A DNA stretch of 64,000 nt from contig CAJOIF010000019.1 in the NCBI GenBank assembly GCA_905234765.1, forward strand, positions 1 through 64,000. The letters are read 5' to 3'. This document shows, in pieces, positions 8,929-17,397 of this stretch. The DNA comes from an uncultured Bacteroidales bacterium. Its GTDB lineage: Bacteria > Bacteroidota > Bacteroidia > Bacteroidales > F082. Within the stretch, counting starts at the first letter, position 1. Every line of letters starts with the position of its first letter. The notes beneath the pieces were generated by a model that saw only the letters and a list, made by a program, of their open reading frames with translations, was not told the origin of the DNA and searched no databases. Both the position numbers and the translations under genes were made by a program.

Positions 8929-9897
8929 GTGAAGACCAGACACCTACATATTACGCTCTTTCTCGCCATGATGATGGCGGCGTTGACCGAAGTCAGGGCG
9001 CAGCAACAGCCTATCTTCACTAACTATACCAACTCATACGCATACGTCAATGCAGGTTTCGCTGGAATGAGCGAAGGCATCAATGCGATGGGTTTGTATC
9101 GTCAGCAATGGGCGGGTTTTGTAGATAACGACGGCAATGAAGTTGCTCCTGTCACATATCTGATCACGGGCGATATGCCCATCAAGAAACTGCATGGAGG
9201 CTTGGGCCTTTCTATCATGCAAGACCAACTTGGTTTCGAGAAGAGTACCGGCATAGGTATCGGCTACTCCTTTCATATTGATATGGGCGGCTCGGTGTTG
9301 GGCATCGGTTTGGGTGGCAACCTCTGCAATCGCACGGTTGATTTCTCGAAACTCAAACCCAATGTGGAAGCCGACCCCTTACTGCAAGGATTGAGCGAGG
9401 AGAGTGCCATGCTGTTTGACCTCAACTTCGGCCTGTTCTGGCAGATTCCCGAGTCGTTCTATATCGGCATCTCGGGTCTCAATCTGTTGCAGTCCATGTC
9501 GAAAGTCCTGAACGACCAGTCGTCGTCGAGTGCGAGTTTCATCAACGACCGTACATTCTATTTAGTGACAGGTTATCCTTTCCAGATAGAGAGCCTTCCC
9601 AACTTCACTTTTGTCCCTTCGCTCAGTGCCATGACGGATATCGCCTCTTGGCAGCTGAATGTGGGTGGCAAGGTGGTTTATCGCAACGCGTTCTCGTTGG
9701 GGGCCAATTATCGTCCTCAAGAATCAGTTGCGCTGATGGTGGGAGTCACCGTGAAAGACATCACCATTGCATACTCATACGATATTAATACGATGGGGCT
9801 GGGCGTGCCAGGGTCGCATGAGATAGGTCTCAGCTATTGCTTCAAGCTTGATCTTGACCGTCGTCCGCGTGATTATCGCAGCGTCAGATACCTGTAA
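8929..9897 (+). CDS. porP: PorP/SprF family type IX secretion outer-membrane protein
   Basis: 322 residues with a signal peptide (about 1-24, MAALTEVRAQQ) and the family opening QPIFTNYTNSYAYVNAGFAG. The rest is beta-barrel-like with alternating hydrophobic strands and ends in a strand. The start codon is GTG; no in-frame ATG would keep the signal peptide. PorP/SprF proteins serve type IX secretion and anchoring of gliding adhesins at the outer membrane. The gldKLMN genes follow 208 bp downstream from a separate promoter. Confidence 0.92.
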   Translation: MKTRHLHITLFLAMMMAALTEVRAQQQPIFTNYTNSYAYVNAGFAGMSEGINAMGLYRQQWAGFVDNDGNEVAPVTYLITGDMPIKKLHGGLGLSIMQDQLGFEKSTGIGIGYSFHIDMGGSVLGIGLGGNLCNRTVDFSKLKPNVEADPLLQGLSEESAMLFDLNFGLFWQIPESFYIGISGLNLLQSMSKVLNDQSSSSASFINDRTFYLVTGYPFQIESLPNFTFVPSLSAMTDIASWQLNVGGKVVYRNAFSLGANYRPQESVALMVGVTVKDITIAYSYDINTMGLGVPGSHEIGLSYCFKLDLDRRPRDYRSVRYL

Positions 9898-10002
9898 AAA
9901 GTGAAGACAAAATTTGGACGACTTAAACCAAAAAAACGGATGGTTGAACCATAAATGATGAAAAAAAAATCAAAAAAACGATAGAGGAAATATAATATTT
10001 TC

Positions 10003-10010
10003 TAATTTTG
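10003..10010 (+). promoter_or_regulatory. -7 box TAATTTTG of gldKLMN
   Basis: Leaves a leader of roughly 90 bases before gldK at 10106; no hairpin or riboswitch-like structure stands out in it. Confidence 0.55.
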
Positions 10011-10105
10011 GCGGTTCTTTTAGGACAACCCTAGCGTAAATTCAAGCTTACCAAACCATAGAAAAAAAGAAGTATAAAAATAGTAATTAAATCATTGTCA
10101 AGAAG

Positions 10106-11515
10106 ATGAAGAAACTACTGTTCGTGTTTTCAGTCGCATTGTTGTTGGCATCATGCGGCAATTCAAACCAAGGCGAGTTGGTTGGTGTCAGGAAGTCGCA
10201 TAAGACTTTCAACCAGCCAGACCCGTATGGCATGGTGTTCGTTCCGCAAGGCAACTTTACCATGGGTGTCGGTGGAGAAGACATCACCAATTCTTATCTT
10301 AATGAGGCCAAAACGGTTTCTGTTTCGGCTTTCTTTATGGACGAAACCGAAATCACCAACAATGAGTACCGCCAGTTCGTTTACTGGGTGCGCGACTCCA
10401 TCGCCCGCCGTTTGCTGGCCGATGCTTTCCCTGACAGGTTCGCTATCAGTGAGGGGAAAAATGGCGAAGTGTATGATCCGCCGCACCTCAATTGGAAGGA
10501 AAAACTTGATTGGCACAGCAAGGAACAAGACATCCGTGAAGCCCTTGAACCGATGTATCTTCCTGAAACGGAAAGATATTTCATGAGAAAAGAAATCGAT
10601 GCAAGAAAGCTTTACTATTCCTATTATTGGTTTGACCTTCAGGCTGCCGCTAAAAAGGAATTCGCTGCCGACAAGCTGACGCCGAACGACTATTCGCTGG
10701 GCGAGGTTGATGCAGGCATCGATGTCGACCGCAAGGGTGCTTGGGCAAACCGTAAGCAAGGCTATAGCGACCGTTCCGTCTATGCCCGTTCCGAAGTCAT
10801 TAATGTCTATCCCGATACACTCTGCTGGATTCACGACTACAGCTATTCGTTCAACGACCCGATGACGGAGAAATACTTCTGGCATCCGGCTTATGACAAC
10901 TATCCGGTGGTGGGTGTCACCTGGCAGCAAGCCCGCGCTTTCTGTGTGTGGCGTACGGAACTGCTCAACTCTTACCTCCGTTCGCGTAAGGGTGTCGACC
11001 TTTCTGAGTTCCGTCTGCCCACTGAGACTGAGTGGGAATGGGCTGCCCGTGGTGGTCACATGCTGAACCCGTATCCGTGGGGAGGTCCCAACGCTGCCAA
11101 CGCCAAGGGTTGTTTCATGGCCAACTTCAAGCCGCGTCGTGGTAACTATCTCGCCGACGGTGGTCTGCGTACCCTCGTAGTGGGCTGCTATCCGCCTAAT
11201 GGCTGGGGCTTATATGACATGGCTGGTAACGTGGCTGAATGGACCAACACGGCCTACGATCCCAACTCGTACAACTTCACTTGGGACATGAACCCCAACT
11301 ACACCTACAACGCCAAAGCCGATGACCCAGCGGTCATGAAGCGTAAGGTGGTGCGTGGCGGTTCATGGAAGGATGTGTCCTACTATTTGCAAGTCACGAC
11401 CCGTGACTATCAGTATCAGGATTCTGCCAACTGCTACACGGGTTTCCGTTGTGTCCAGCCATATCTGGGCCGCAACAAGGGTGACAACCCGAGGATGTCG
11501 AGAGTGTACAGATAA
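10106..11515 (+). CDS. gldK: Type IX secretion lipoprotein GldK/PorK
   Basis: 469 residues. The lipobox LLASC puts the lipid-modified Cys at residue 17. The body is a formylglycine-generating-enzyme (FGE-sulfatase) fold: GMVFVPQGNFTMG at the start, RLPTETEWEWAARGG in the middle and VVRGGSWKD near the end. GldK with GldN forms the periplasmic ring bound to the outer membrane. It is the first gene of a tight gldKLMN operon. Confidence 0.95.
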   Translation: MKKLLFVFSVALLLASCGNSNQGELVGVRKSHKTFNQPDPYGMVFVPQGNFTMGVGGEDITNSYLNEAKTVSVSAFFMDETEITNNEYRQFVYWVRDSIARRLLADAFPDRFAISEGKNGEVYDPPHLNWKEKLDWHSKEQDIREALEPMYLPETERYFMRKEIDARKLYYSYYWFDLQAAAKKEFAADKLTPNDYSLGEVDAGIDVDRKGAWANRKQGYSDRSVYARSEVINVYPDTLCWIHDYSYSFNDPMTEKYFWHPAYDNYPVVGVTWQQARAFCVWRTELLNSYLRSRKGVDLSEFRLPTETEWEWAARGGHMLNPYPWGGPNAANAKGCFMANFKPRRGNYLADGGLRTLVVGCYPPNGWGLYDMAGNVAEWTNTAYDPNSYNFTWDMNPNYTYNAKADDPAVMKRKVVRGGSWKDVSYYLQVTTRDYQYQDSANCYTGFRCVQPYLGRNKGDNPRMSRVYR

Positions 11516-11585
11516 GGCATAACAAACACAAAAAAAGAAATCAATAAATAACAAATAAAAATTCAAACATTAAATTTTCATTGTC

Positions 11586-12431
11586 ATGGCAAAGAAAGAA
11601 CTTAGTAAATTCCAACAATTCCTCGTTTCGAGAAAGTTTAAAACCTTTATGGGATACCTCTACGGTTGGGGTGCCTCTGTGGTTATGATCGGTGCATACT
11701 TCAAATTGACCCACATTCCTGGTGCTGACTTCATGCTGGCTCTCGGTCTGGGTATCGAAGCATTGATCTTCTTTATGTCGGCTTTTGAGCCTCAACATGT
11801 CGAATACGCTTGGGACAACGTATTTGTTGAACTCGAAGAGGATTGGGATGGTAAGACGAAGACACAATTTGCCACCACGGGTGCCACCTCGAAAGGTGAG
11901 CCTACCAACATTGAAGAAGCTATGCTCAGCAAGATGTTCGAAAAGATGAACGTCAGCGAAGAGACTTTCAACAAGATTGGTAAAGGTCTTGACAAACTGG
12001 CCGCCAATGCAGGACAGATGGCTGACATCAGCAATGCTATGGCCGCTACTACCAACTATGCCAACGCTATGGACCGTGCCACGAAGTCCATCTCTGACTT
12101 CTCCAACAACTACGTCCAGACCAACCAAAAGTTGACAGAATCACTCGGCAAGCTCGACTTCAGTGCCCTTGATGCCAACACCATTAAGAAGGTGGCCGCC
12201 AGCATGCAGTCGCTCAACTCCATCTATGAGCTCCAACTCCAAGGTGCCGAGCAGACTTCAGCTGCCAGCAAGGCTTTGACTGAAACTATGAACAAGTATA
12301 TGGATAACCTCAACGCTTCATCACAGAATGCAGGCCAACTCAACCAACAGTTGACCCAGTTGTCGCAGCGCCTCACCGCACTGAACAATGTCTATGGTGG
12401 AATGTTGTCAGCAATGAACATCAAGGCATAA
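11586..12431 (+). CDS. gldL: Type IX secretion motor protein GldL/PorL
   Basis: 281 residues. Two transmembrane helices near the N-terminus (about 20-60, GYLYGWGASVVMIGAYFK and ALGLGIEALIFFMSAFEP) are followed by a long cytoplasmic helical region rich in Gln, Asn and Ala with probable coiled coils. GldL5-GldM2 is the proton-driven rotary motor of the type IX system; the Glu in the second helix (GIEALIFF) is the expected proton-path residue. It lies 70 bp after gldK. Confidence 0.95.
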   Translation: MAKKELSKFQQFLVSRKFKTFMGYLYGWGASVVMIGAYFKLTHIPGADFMLALGLGIEALIFFMSAFEPQHVEYAWDNVFVELEEDWDGKTKTQFATTGATSKGEPTNIEEAMLSKMFEKMNVSEETFNKIGKGLDKLAANAGQMADISNAMAATTNYANAMDRATKSISDFSNNYVQTNQKLTESLGKLDFSALDANTIKKVAASMQSLNSIYELQLQGAEQTSAASKALTETMNKYMDNLNASSQNAGQLNQQLTQLSQRLTALNNVYGGMLSAMNIKA

Positions 12432-12474
12432 TTCTACTCAAAGCGATTGTCTAATATAAAAAAGGAGTAAGAAT

Positions 12475-14190
12475 ATGTCAGGCGCAAAAGAAACCCCAAG
12501 ACAGAAAATGATCGGTATGATGTACCTGGTCTACACTGCCTTGTTAGCCATGAATGTCTCGAAGGACATCTTGGATGCCTTCGATACAGTGAATAGTGGT
12601 GTTCAGACCACCAACATCACCCTTTCGAATCAGATTAACCAGAAATATGCCGCTTTTGAAGAGCAGTATGGTCTGGATCAGGAAAAGGTCGGTCCCTATT
12701 GGGAACAGGCTCAGGCCCTGAGAGAGGAAGCTGATGGACTTATCAATTACATCGAAGCCCTTAAATGGGATTTGGTGAAGAAAATTGAAGATAAGACTGC
12801 ATCCGAAGCGCTTGCCGATGGTTTGCTGAAATCAGCCGATACCCTTCGCAACGGCCGTAAGATCTACGACATCAATACTTCTAAGGTCAAGTCAAGAGAC
12901 AACTACAACAAACCTACCGAATACATGATGGGTAACCCCGAAGGTAACGGTGTGGCTTTTGAACTCTCTCAAAAAATCAAGCATTTCCGCAACGAAGTAG
13001 TCAAAGCCATGGGTCCTGAGCATATCCATGAAATCGGACTGGTTACCGATAGCGTATTTGGCCCGAAGGATTATGTCATGGAACAGACTGGTGCTTCTGA
13101 AAATGCCTTGCAGCACTTTACTAAGGATGGTAAAGAGTATTATGGTGCTAGGATGAACTATGATCCCACAGCCAATGATGCTATCTCTCAAGGTTGGGAA
13201 TACCGCAACTTCCACCACACTGTGTTGGTTGCCGATGTCACCCTGCTCAACAAGATCATCTCTGAGGCTCAGACCGCCGAATTGAACGCTGTCACTGAAT
13301 TGATGTCGGACATCCACGCCCAAGACTTCACCTTCGATGAAATTGGTGCCAAGGTGTTCGCTGAAAGTGGCTATCTTCTTTCTGGACAGACTTATAAGGC
13401 CCAGGCCATGGTGACCGCTTGGAAGAACTCACAACTGACCGCCCGCGTCAAACTTGATGGCCGTGACGAACAAACTTATACTAGCAACGCCCAAGGCGTG
13501 ATTCCGTTGGAATGGAATGTCGGTGTTGGTTCGCATAACTACACCGGTGTCATTGACATGTTAAATCCTGCCACCAACCAGATGGAAGAATATCCCTTCC
13601 AAGGCTCGTTCGTCGTGGCTCCGCCTGCGGTGAGCGTGTCGGCCACCAAGATGAACGTGGTGTATCGTGGTATCGACAACCCGATTGCCGTTGGTGGTGG
13701 TGTCGGTGGCGAGATTTCGGCCTCGGCCAGCAGTGGCTCGTTGACCAGAACGGGTAATGGTACCTACAACCTGCGTCCCGGTGAGGCCAACGAAGTGACC
13801 ATTAGTGTCACCTCTGCTGGTTCCAGCCTCGGTAGCATGAAGTTCCGCGTGAAAGACCTTCCGAAGCCTACGGCCCTTATCCGTAACGTGGTCAATGGTC
13901 AGGTTTCGAAGAGCGCTCTGCTTGCCGCCAACCGCGTGGAAGCTGAGATGAAGGACTTCGACTTCGACGGTGTCCATTATGATGTGGTCGCCTATACTTT
14001 CCGTTACAAGACCAAGAGCGGTACTACCAAGGAAGCCAAGGCTACCAGCGGTGCTTTCAACGATGAGATCAAGAATGCAATCAGTCAGTCCAATGTGGGC
14101 GATATGTTTGTGTTCACCGCCATTCAGGTGAGAGGTAACGACGGCAAGACCAAGACCTTGGACACCCCGATTGGTGTTGAAATCAAGTAA
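12475..14190 (+). CDS. gldM: Type IX secretion motor/stalk protein GldM/PorM
   Basis: 571 residues with a single N-terminal transmembrane helix (MIGMMYLVYTALLAMNVSK, about 13-31) and a long periplasmic part made of helical and then beta-rich Ig-like domains. It spans the periplasm and couples the GldL motor to the GldK/N ring. It lies 43 bp after gldL and 21 bp before gldN, so it is part of one transcript. Confidence 0.95.
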   Translation: MSGAKETPRQKMIGMMYLVYTALLAMNVSKDILDAFDTVNSGVQTTNITLSNQINQKYAAFEEQYGLDQEKVGPYWEQAQALREEADGLINYIEALKWDLVKKIEDKTASEALADGLLKSADTLRNGRKIYDINTSKVKSRDNYNKPTEYMMGNPEGNGVAFELSQKIKHFRNEVVKAMGPEHIHEIGLVTDSVFGPKDYVMEQTGASENALQHFTKDGKEYYGARMNYDPTANDAISQGWEYRNFHHTVLVADVTLLNKIISEAQTAELNAVTELMSDIHAQDFTFDEIGAKVFAESGYLLSGQTYKAQAMVTAWKNSQLTARVKLDGRDEQTYTSNAQGVIPLEWNVGVGSHNYTGVIDMLNPATNQMEEYPFQGSFVVAPPAVSVSATKMNVVYRGIDNPIAVGGGVGGEISASASSGSLTRTGNGTYNLRPGEANEVTISVTSAGSSLGSMKFRVKDLPKPTALIRNVVNGQVSKSALLAANRVEAEMKDFDFDGVHYDVVAYTFRYKTKSGTTKEAKATSGAFNDEIKNAISQSNVGDMFVFTAIQVRGNDGKTKTLDTPIGVEIK

Positions 14191-14211
14191 GAATATTAAA
14201 ACCTGAATAAG

Positions 14212-15054
14212 ATGAAAAAGACAATTGTTTCCATGTTGACTCTTGTGGCGCTCTTCGGCGGCCTCAGCCTTTCGGCCCAAACCACCGATATCAAGGCTCC
14301 GAAGAATAGCATCCTCTCCAGTCAGCAGGAAATCATGAACGAAAAAGCCCCATCACCGCTGCCCGTCATCGACGAGTCGAACGTGATGTGGAAAAAGACA
14401 GTGGTCAGGGAAATTGACTTCCGCCAGAAGATCAACCAACCTTTCTACTATCCGATCAATCCGACCGAGGACTTGAGGAATTTCATCACTGTGATTTACG
14501 ACGGTATTCAGAGTGGCGATATCACTCCTTATCGCGTGGAGAATAACATTGATGATATGGTGACCCCGTTGACATTAGCCGATTTTGAGAAGGAAAACAC
14601 CAAGATTGGCGACCCGCCGGTTATCTGGAAAGACGGCGAAGAAGTGCCCAATGAGATTATTTTCAAGGATCGTATGATCAATGTCACACGTTTGAGAATC
14701 AAGGAAGACTGGTATTTTGACAAGAAATTGTCTCAGTTCCTGGTTCGCATCATCGCCTTGGGTCCTATTGTGGTCGATGATGACGGTGGTCTCTCACAGA
14801 CCTGCTGGATTCCCTACGAGGAGTCGAGAGATGTGTTGGCCAAGGCTTTTGCCTTCAACCGCAACAACTCGGCCCAGCGTCGTACCTATGATGAAGTGCT
14901 GCAGAAGCGTATCTTTGACAGCTACATCATCAAGGAGGAGAATGTTTACGACCGTTACATCAACTCCTATGCTTTCAACATCGATGCTCTCTATGAGTCA
15001 GAGCGCATCAAGAATGCCATGTTCGATTTCGAGCAGAGCCTTTGGGAGTATTGA
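14212..15054 (+). CDS. gldN: Type IX secretion ring protein GldN/PorN
   Basis: 280 residues with a signal peptide (about 1-22, LFGGLSLSAQ) and the GldN domain, including PFYYPINPTEDLRNFITVIYD and the C-terminal NAMFDFEQSLWEY. It is the periplasmic partner of GldK. Last gene of the operon; a terminator follows 23 bp after the stop. Confidence 0.95.
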   Translation: MKKTIVSMLTLVALFGGLSLSAQTTDIKAPKNSILSSQQEIMNEKAPSPLPVIDESNVMWKKTVVREIDFRQKINQPFYYPINPTEDLRNFITVIYDGIQSGDITPYRVENNIDDMVTPLTLADFEKENTKIGDPPVIWKDGEEVPNEIIFKDRMINVTRLRIKEDWYFDKKLSQFLVRIIALGPIVVDDDGGLSQTCWIPYEESRDVLAKAFAFNRNNSAQRRTYDEVLQKRIFDSYIIKEENVYDRYINSYAFNIDALYESERIKNAMFDFEQSLWEY

Positions 15055-15076
15055 TGTTTGACACACATGACAATGA

Positions 15077-15106
15077 AAAGGACATCCACGAGGGTGTCCT
15101 TTTTTT
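15077..15106 (+). terminator. Terminator of gldKLMN
   Basis: AAAGGACATCC / GGGTGTCCTTT stem with one mismatch, followed by a T-run. Confidence 0.75.
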
Positions 15107-15143
15107 GTGTCGTTTTGTGTCACTGCAGGGTGTAATACAAACA

Positions 15144-15175
15144 AAAAGAGCAGCAGAAACTTCTGTTGCTCTTTT
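15144..15175 (-). terminator. Terminator of tRNA-Pro
   Basis: 15-bp arms AAAAGAGCAGCAGAA (15144-15158) and TTCTGTTGCTCTTTT (15161-15175) with one G-U. It starts one or two bases beyond the tRNA 3' end and ends in a T-run on the minus strand. Confidence 0.7.
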
Positions 15176-15176
15176 G

Positions 15177-15250
15177 TCGGAGTGGCCCGACTCGAACGGG
15201 CGACCGCTTGCACCCCATGCAAGAATGCTAGCCAACTGCACCACACCCCG
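15177..15250 (-). tRNA. tRNA-Pro, anticodon GGG
   Basis: On the minus strand the cloverleaf begins CGGGGTG and its acceptor partner is CACTCCG (one G-U). The T-arm has GTTCGAG, the D-arm TTGGCTAGC, and the anticodon loop reads ATGGGGT with stem CTTGC/GCAAG, giving anticodon GGG (codons CCC/CCU). The discriminator base is A at 15177; CCA is not encoded. Confidence 0.93.
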
Positions 15251-15319
15251 ATTTCTCCAAATGAGGCTGCAAAGATACAAATGTTTTTCGAACTATTGTT
15301 CACTTTGCGAAAAAAAAGT

Positions 15320-15327
15320 TACCTTTG
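15320..15327 (+). promoter_or_regulatory. -7 box TACCTTTG of trxB
   Basis: TTG at 15296-15298 is a possible -33 element, 21 bp away. Confidence 0.5.
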
Positions 15328-15336
15328 CAAAGAAAT

Positions 15337-15368
15337 AACTCTCAACTATAAACTACCAACTCTAAACT
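15337..15368 (+). repeat. AACTCTAAACT-type tandem leader before trxB
   Basis: Degenerate 7-8-base words (AACTCTC, AACTATA, AACTACC, AACTCTA, AACTA) ending eight bases before the trxB ATG. A close relative in opposite orientation lies directly before glnS at 37384. Confidence 0.5.
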
Positions 15369-15375
15369 AAGCAAA

Positions 15376-16317
15376 ATGGAACATATTGAATGTCTGATAA
15401 TTGGTTCTGGACCAGCGGGCTACACCGGAGCCATTTACACCTGCCGTGCTGACGTGAAAACGGTCATCTACGAGGGTATGCAACCTGGTGGACAACTCAC
15501 CCAAACCACCGAAATCGAGAACTTCCCGGGTTATCCCAAGGGCATCAATGGCCCCGACATGATGGAAGACATCCGTCAGCAGGCGCTGCGTTTTGGTGCT
15601 GAGATTCGCGAAGGCGAGGTCACTAGTATAGATGTCAGTCAAAGACCCTTTAAAGTGACAACAGAATACGATGGCGAGCTTTTGGCTGACAGTATCATCG
15701 TCTCGACGGGTGCGGCGGCACGTTACTTGGGCTTGCCCTCCGAAGAAGAGTTCAAGGGCGGCGGTGTGTCGGCTTGTGCCACTTGCGACGGCTTCTTCTA
15801 TAAAGGCAAGGATGTCGCTGTCGTGGGCGGTGGCGACACCGCTTGTGAAGATGCCACCTATCTCGCCAAGCTCTGCAACAAGGTGTATCTCATTGTCCGT
15901 CGTGATGTTTTGCGCGCCTCGAAGGCTATGCAGCACCGCGTGCTCAATACGCCCAACATTGAGGTTTTGTGGAAGCATCAAACCAAGGAACTCTTCGGCG
16001 AGCAGCAAGGCTTCATGAAGAAGTTGAAAGGGGCAGTGCTCTACCACAGTGACACCAAGGAAGAACGCACCATCTATGTGGACGGCTTCTTCGAGGCTAT
16101 CGGCCATACACCCAATACGGAGCCTTTCAAGGGTATCCTTGACATGGACGAGGAAGGCTACATCATCACCAAACCTAAATCGACAGCCACCAACGTGGAG
16201 GGCATCTTCGCTTGCGGCGACTGTCAGGACCGTATCTATCGTCAAGCCATCGTCGCCGCTGGCACGGGAGCTATGGCGGGCATTGAGGTGGAAAGGTTTT
16301 TGGCGGAGAATAAATGA
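15376..16317 (+). CDS. trxB: Thioredoxin-disulfide reductase
   Basis: 313 residues, low-molecular-weight bacterial TrxR. N-terminal FAD site GSGPAGYTGAIYTCRA, redox-active ACATCDGFFY (about 132-141), NADPH site VVGGGDTACEDA and the C-terminal FAD motif GIFACGDCQD. It reduces thioredoxin with NADPH in the cytosol. Its stop overlaps the start of the GSCFA gene (ATGA), so the two are co-transcribed. Confidence 0.96.
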   Translation: MEHIECLIIGSGPAGYTGAIYTCRADVKTVIYEGMQPGGQLTQTTEIENFPGYPKGINGPDMMEDIRQQALRFGAEIREGEVTSIDVSQRPFKVTTEYDGELLADSIIVSTGAAARYLGLPSEEEFKGGGVSACATCDGFFYKGKDVAVVGGGDTACEDATYLAKLCNKVYLIVRRDVLRASKAMQHRVLNTPNIEVLWKHQTKELFGEQQGFMKKLKGAVLYHSDTKEERTIYVDGFFEAIGHTPNTEPFKGILDMDEEGYIITKPKSTATNVEGIFACGDCQDRIYRQAIVAAGTGAMAGIEVERFLAENK

Positions 16318-17267
16318 TTCTTCAAACAGAAATAAAGATTCAACCTATGGAGCAGACTGTCACTTACGGCGATGGTCTGCTCTTCTTGGGTTCCTGTTTC
16401 GCCGACGAGGTGGGCGGCATTTGCTGTGGCTTGGGCTTTGATGCGCTGGTGAATCCTTTCGGCGTACTCTACAATCCCGCCAGCATCGCGCAATCGTTGG
16501 AACGACTGCATAACGGCAAGCCGTTTTCGCATGACGACGTGATTGCGGTTGGTGAAGGACAATACTGCACTTTCAGCCACAACACGGCGTTTTGGAGGTC
16601 TTCTGAAACCGAGCTTTTGGGAACGGTCAACCAAAGCCTTGCAGCAGCCCATGAGCATTTCAAAAAATCCAAATGGTTGGTAATCAGTTTGGGAACCTCA
16701 TGGGTGTTTCGAAACAAGGAAAACGGTTTGGTGGTTTCAAATTGTCATAAACTACCTGCCAACCAATTTGAAAGAGAGTTGCTTCCGGTTGGAAAATCCG
16801 TTCAATGTCTTTCTGAAATTGTCGCACAACATCCTGAAAAACACGTCATTTTCACCGTGTCGCCGTTGCGGCACTTGAAGGATGGTTTGCACGAGAACCA
16901 ATTGAGCAAAGCTGCCTTAATGCTGGCTGTGGATCAGGTCTGTAAAGATTTTAAGAATGCGTATTATTTCCCCGCCTACGAAATTCTCTTGGACGAATTA
17001 CGAGACTATCGTTTCTATAAGGAGGACATGGTGCATCCTACCGAACAGGCAGTACGTTACATCTGGGAACGTTTCATTGATTTTGCCATCGACCCCAAAG
17101 AAAAACCAGCCATGATAGCAGCCGTTGAATTGCGAAAGATGCTGCAACACAAGCCTTTATTCCCTGATAATGAAGCTTTTAAGAAGTTTGAATTGCAAAG
17201 AATCAAGAGAACAGAAGAAATTAAAAAGAATTATCCAAATGTCTGTTTGGAAAACCTAGTTTGTTGA
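16314..17267 (+). CDS. GSCFA domain protein
   Basis: 317 residues. The family signature GSCFADEVG is at about 25-33, followed by NPFGVLYNPASIA and, later, TVSPLRHLKDG and DMVHPTEQAVRYIW. GSCFA proteins are related to SGNH/GDSL hydrolases; GSCF would hold the nucleophile Ser and DMVHP the catalytic Asp/His. The substrate is unknown. It overlaps trxB by four bases, so translation is probably coupled. Confidence 0.9.
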   Translation: MILQTEIKIQPMEQTVTYGDGLLFLGSCFADEVGGICCGLGFDALVNPFGVLYNPASIAQSLERLHNGKPFSHDDVIAVGEGQYCTFSHNTAFWRSSETELLGTVNQSLAAAHEHFKKSKWLVISLGTSWVFRNKENGLVVSNCHKLPANQFERELLPVGKSVQCLSEIVAQHPEKHVIFTVSPLRHLKDGLHENQLSKAALMLAVDQVCKDFKNAYYFPAYEILLDELRDYRFYKEDMVHPTEQAVRYIWERFIDFAIDPKEKPAMIAAVELRKMLQHKPLFPDNEAFKKFELQRIKRTEEIKKNYPNVCLENLVC

Positions 17268-17317
17268 AAAAAAACTTCTATAATAAAAAATCCCTTTCTC
17301 TTTATCGCATTATTTCC

Positions 17318-17325
17318 TAACTTTG
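17318..17325 (+). promoter_or_regulatory. -7 box TAACTTTG of mutAB
   Basis: Leaves a leader of about 66 bases to the mutA ATG at 17398. Confidence 0.55.
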
Positions 17326-17397
17326 CATTGGATTATGTACTGCTTTTTGCGTGTAAATTGAATATAATAATCAGAATATCAATTAAATAAACAACCA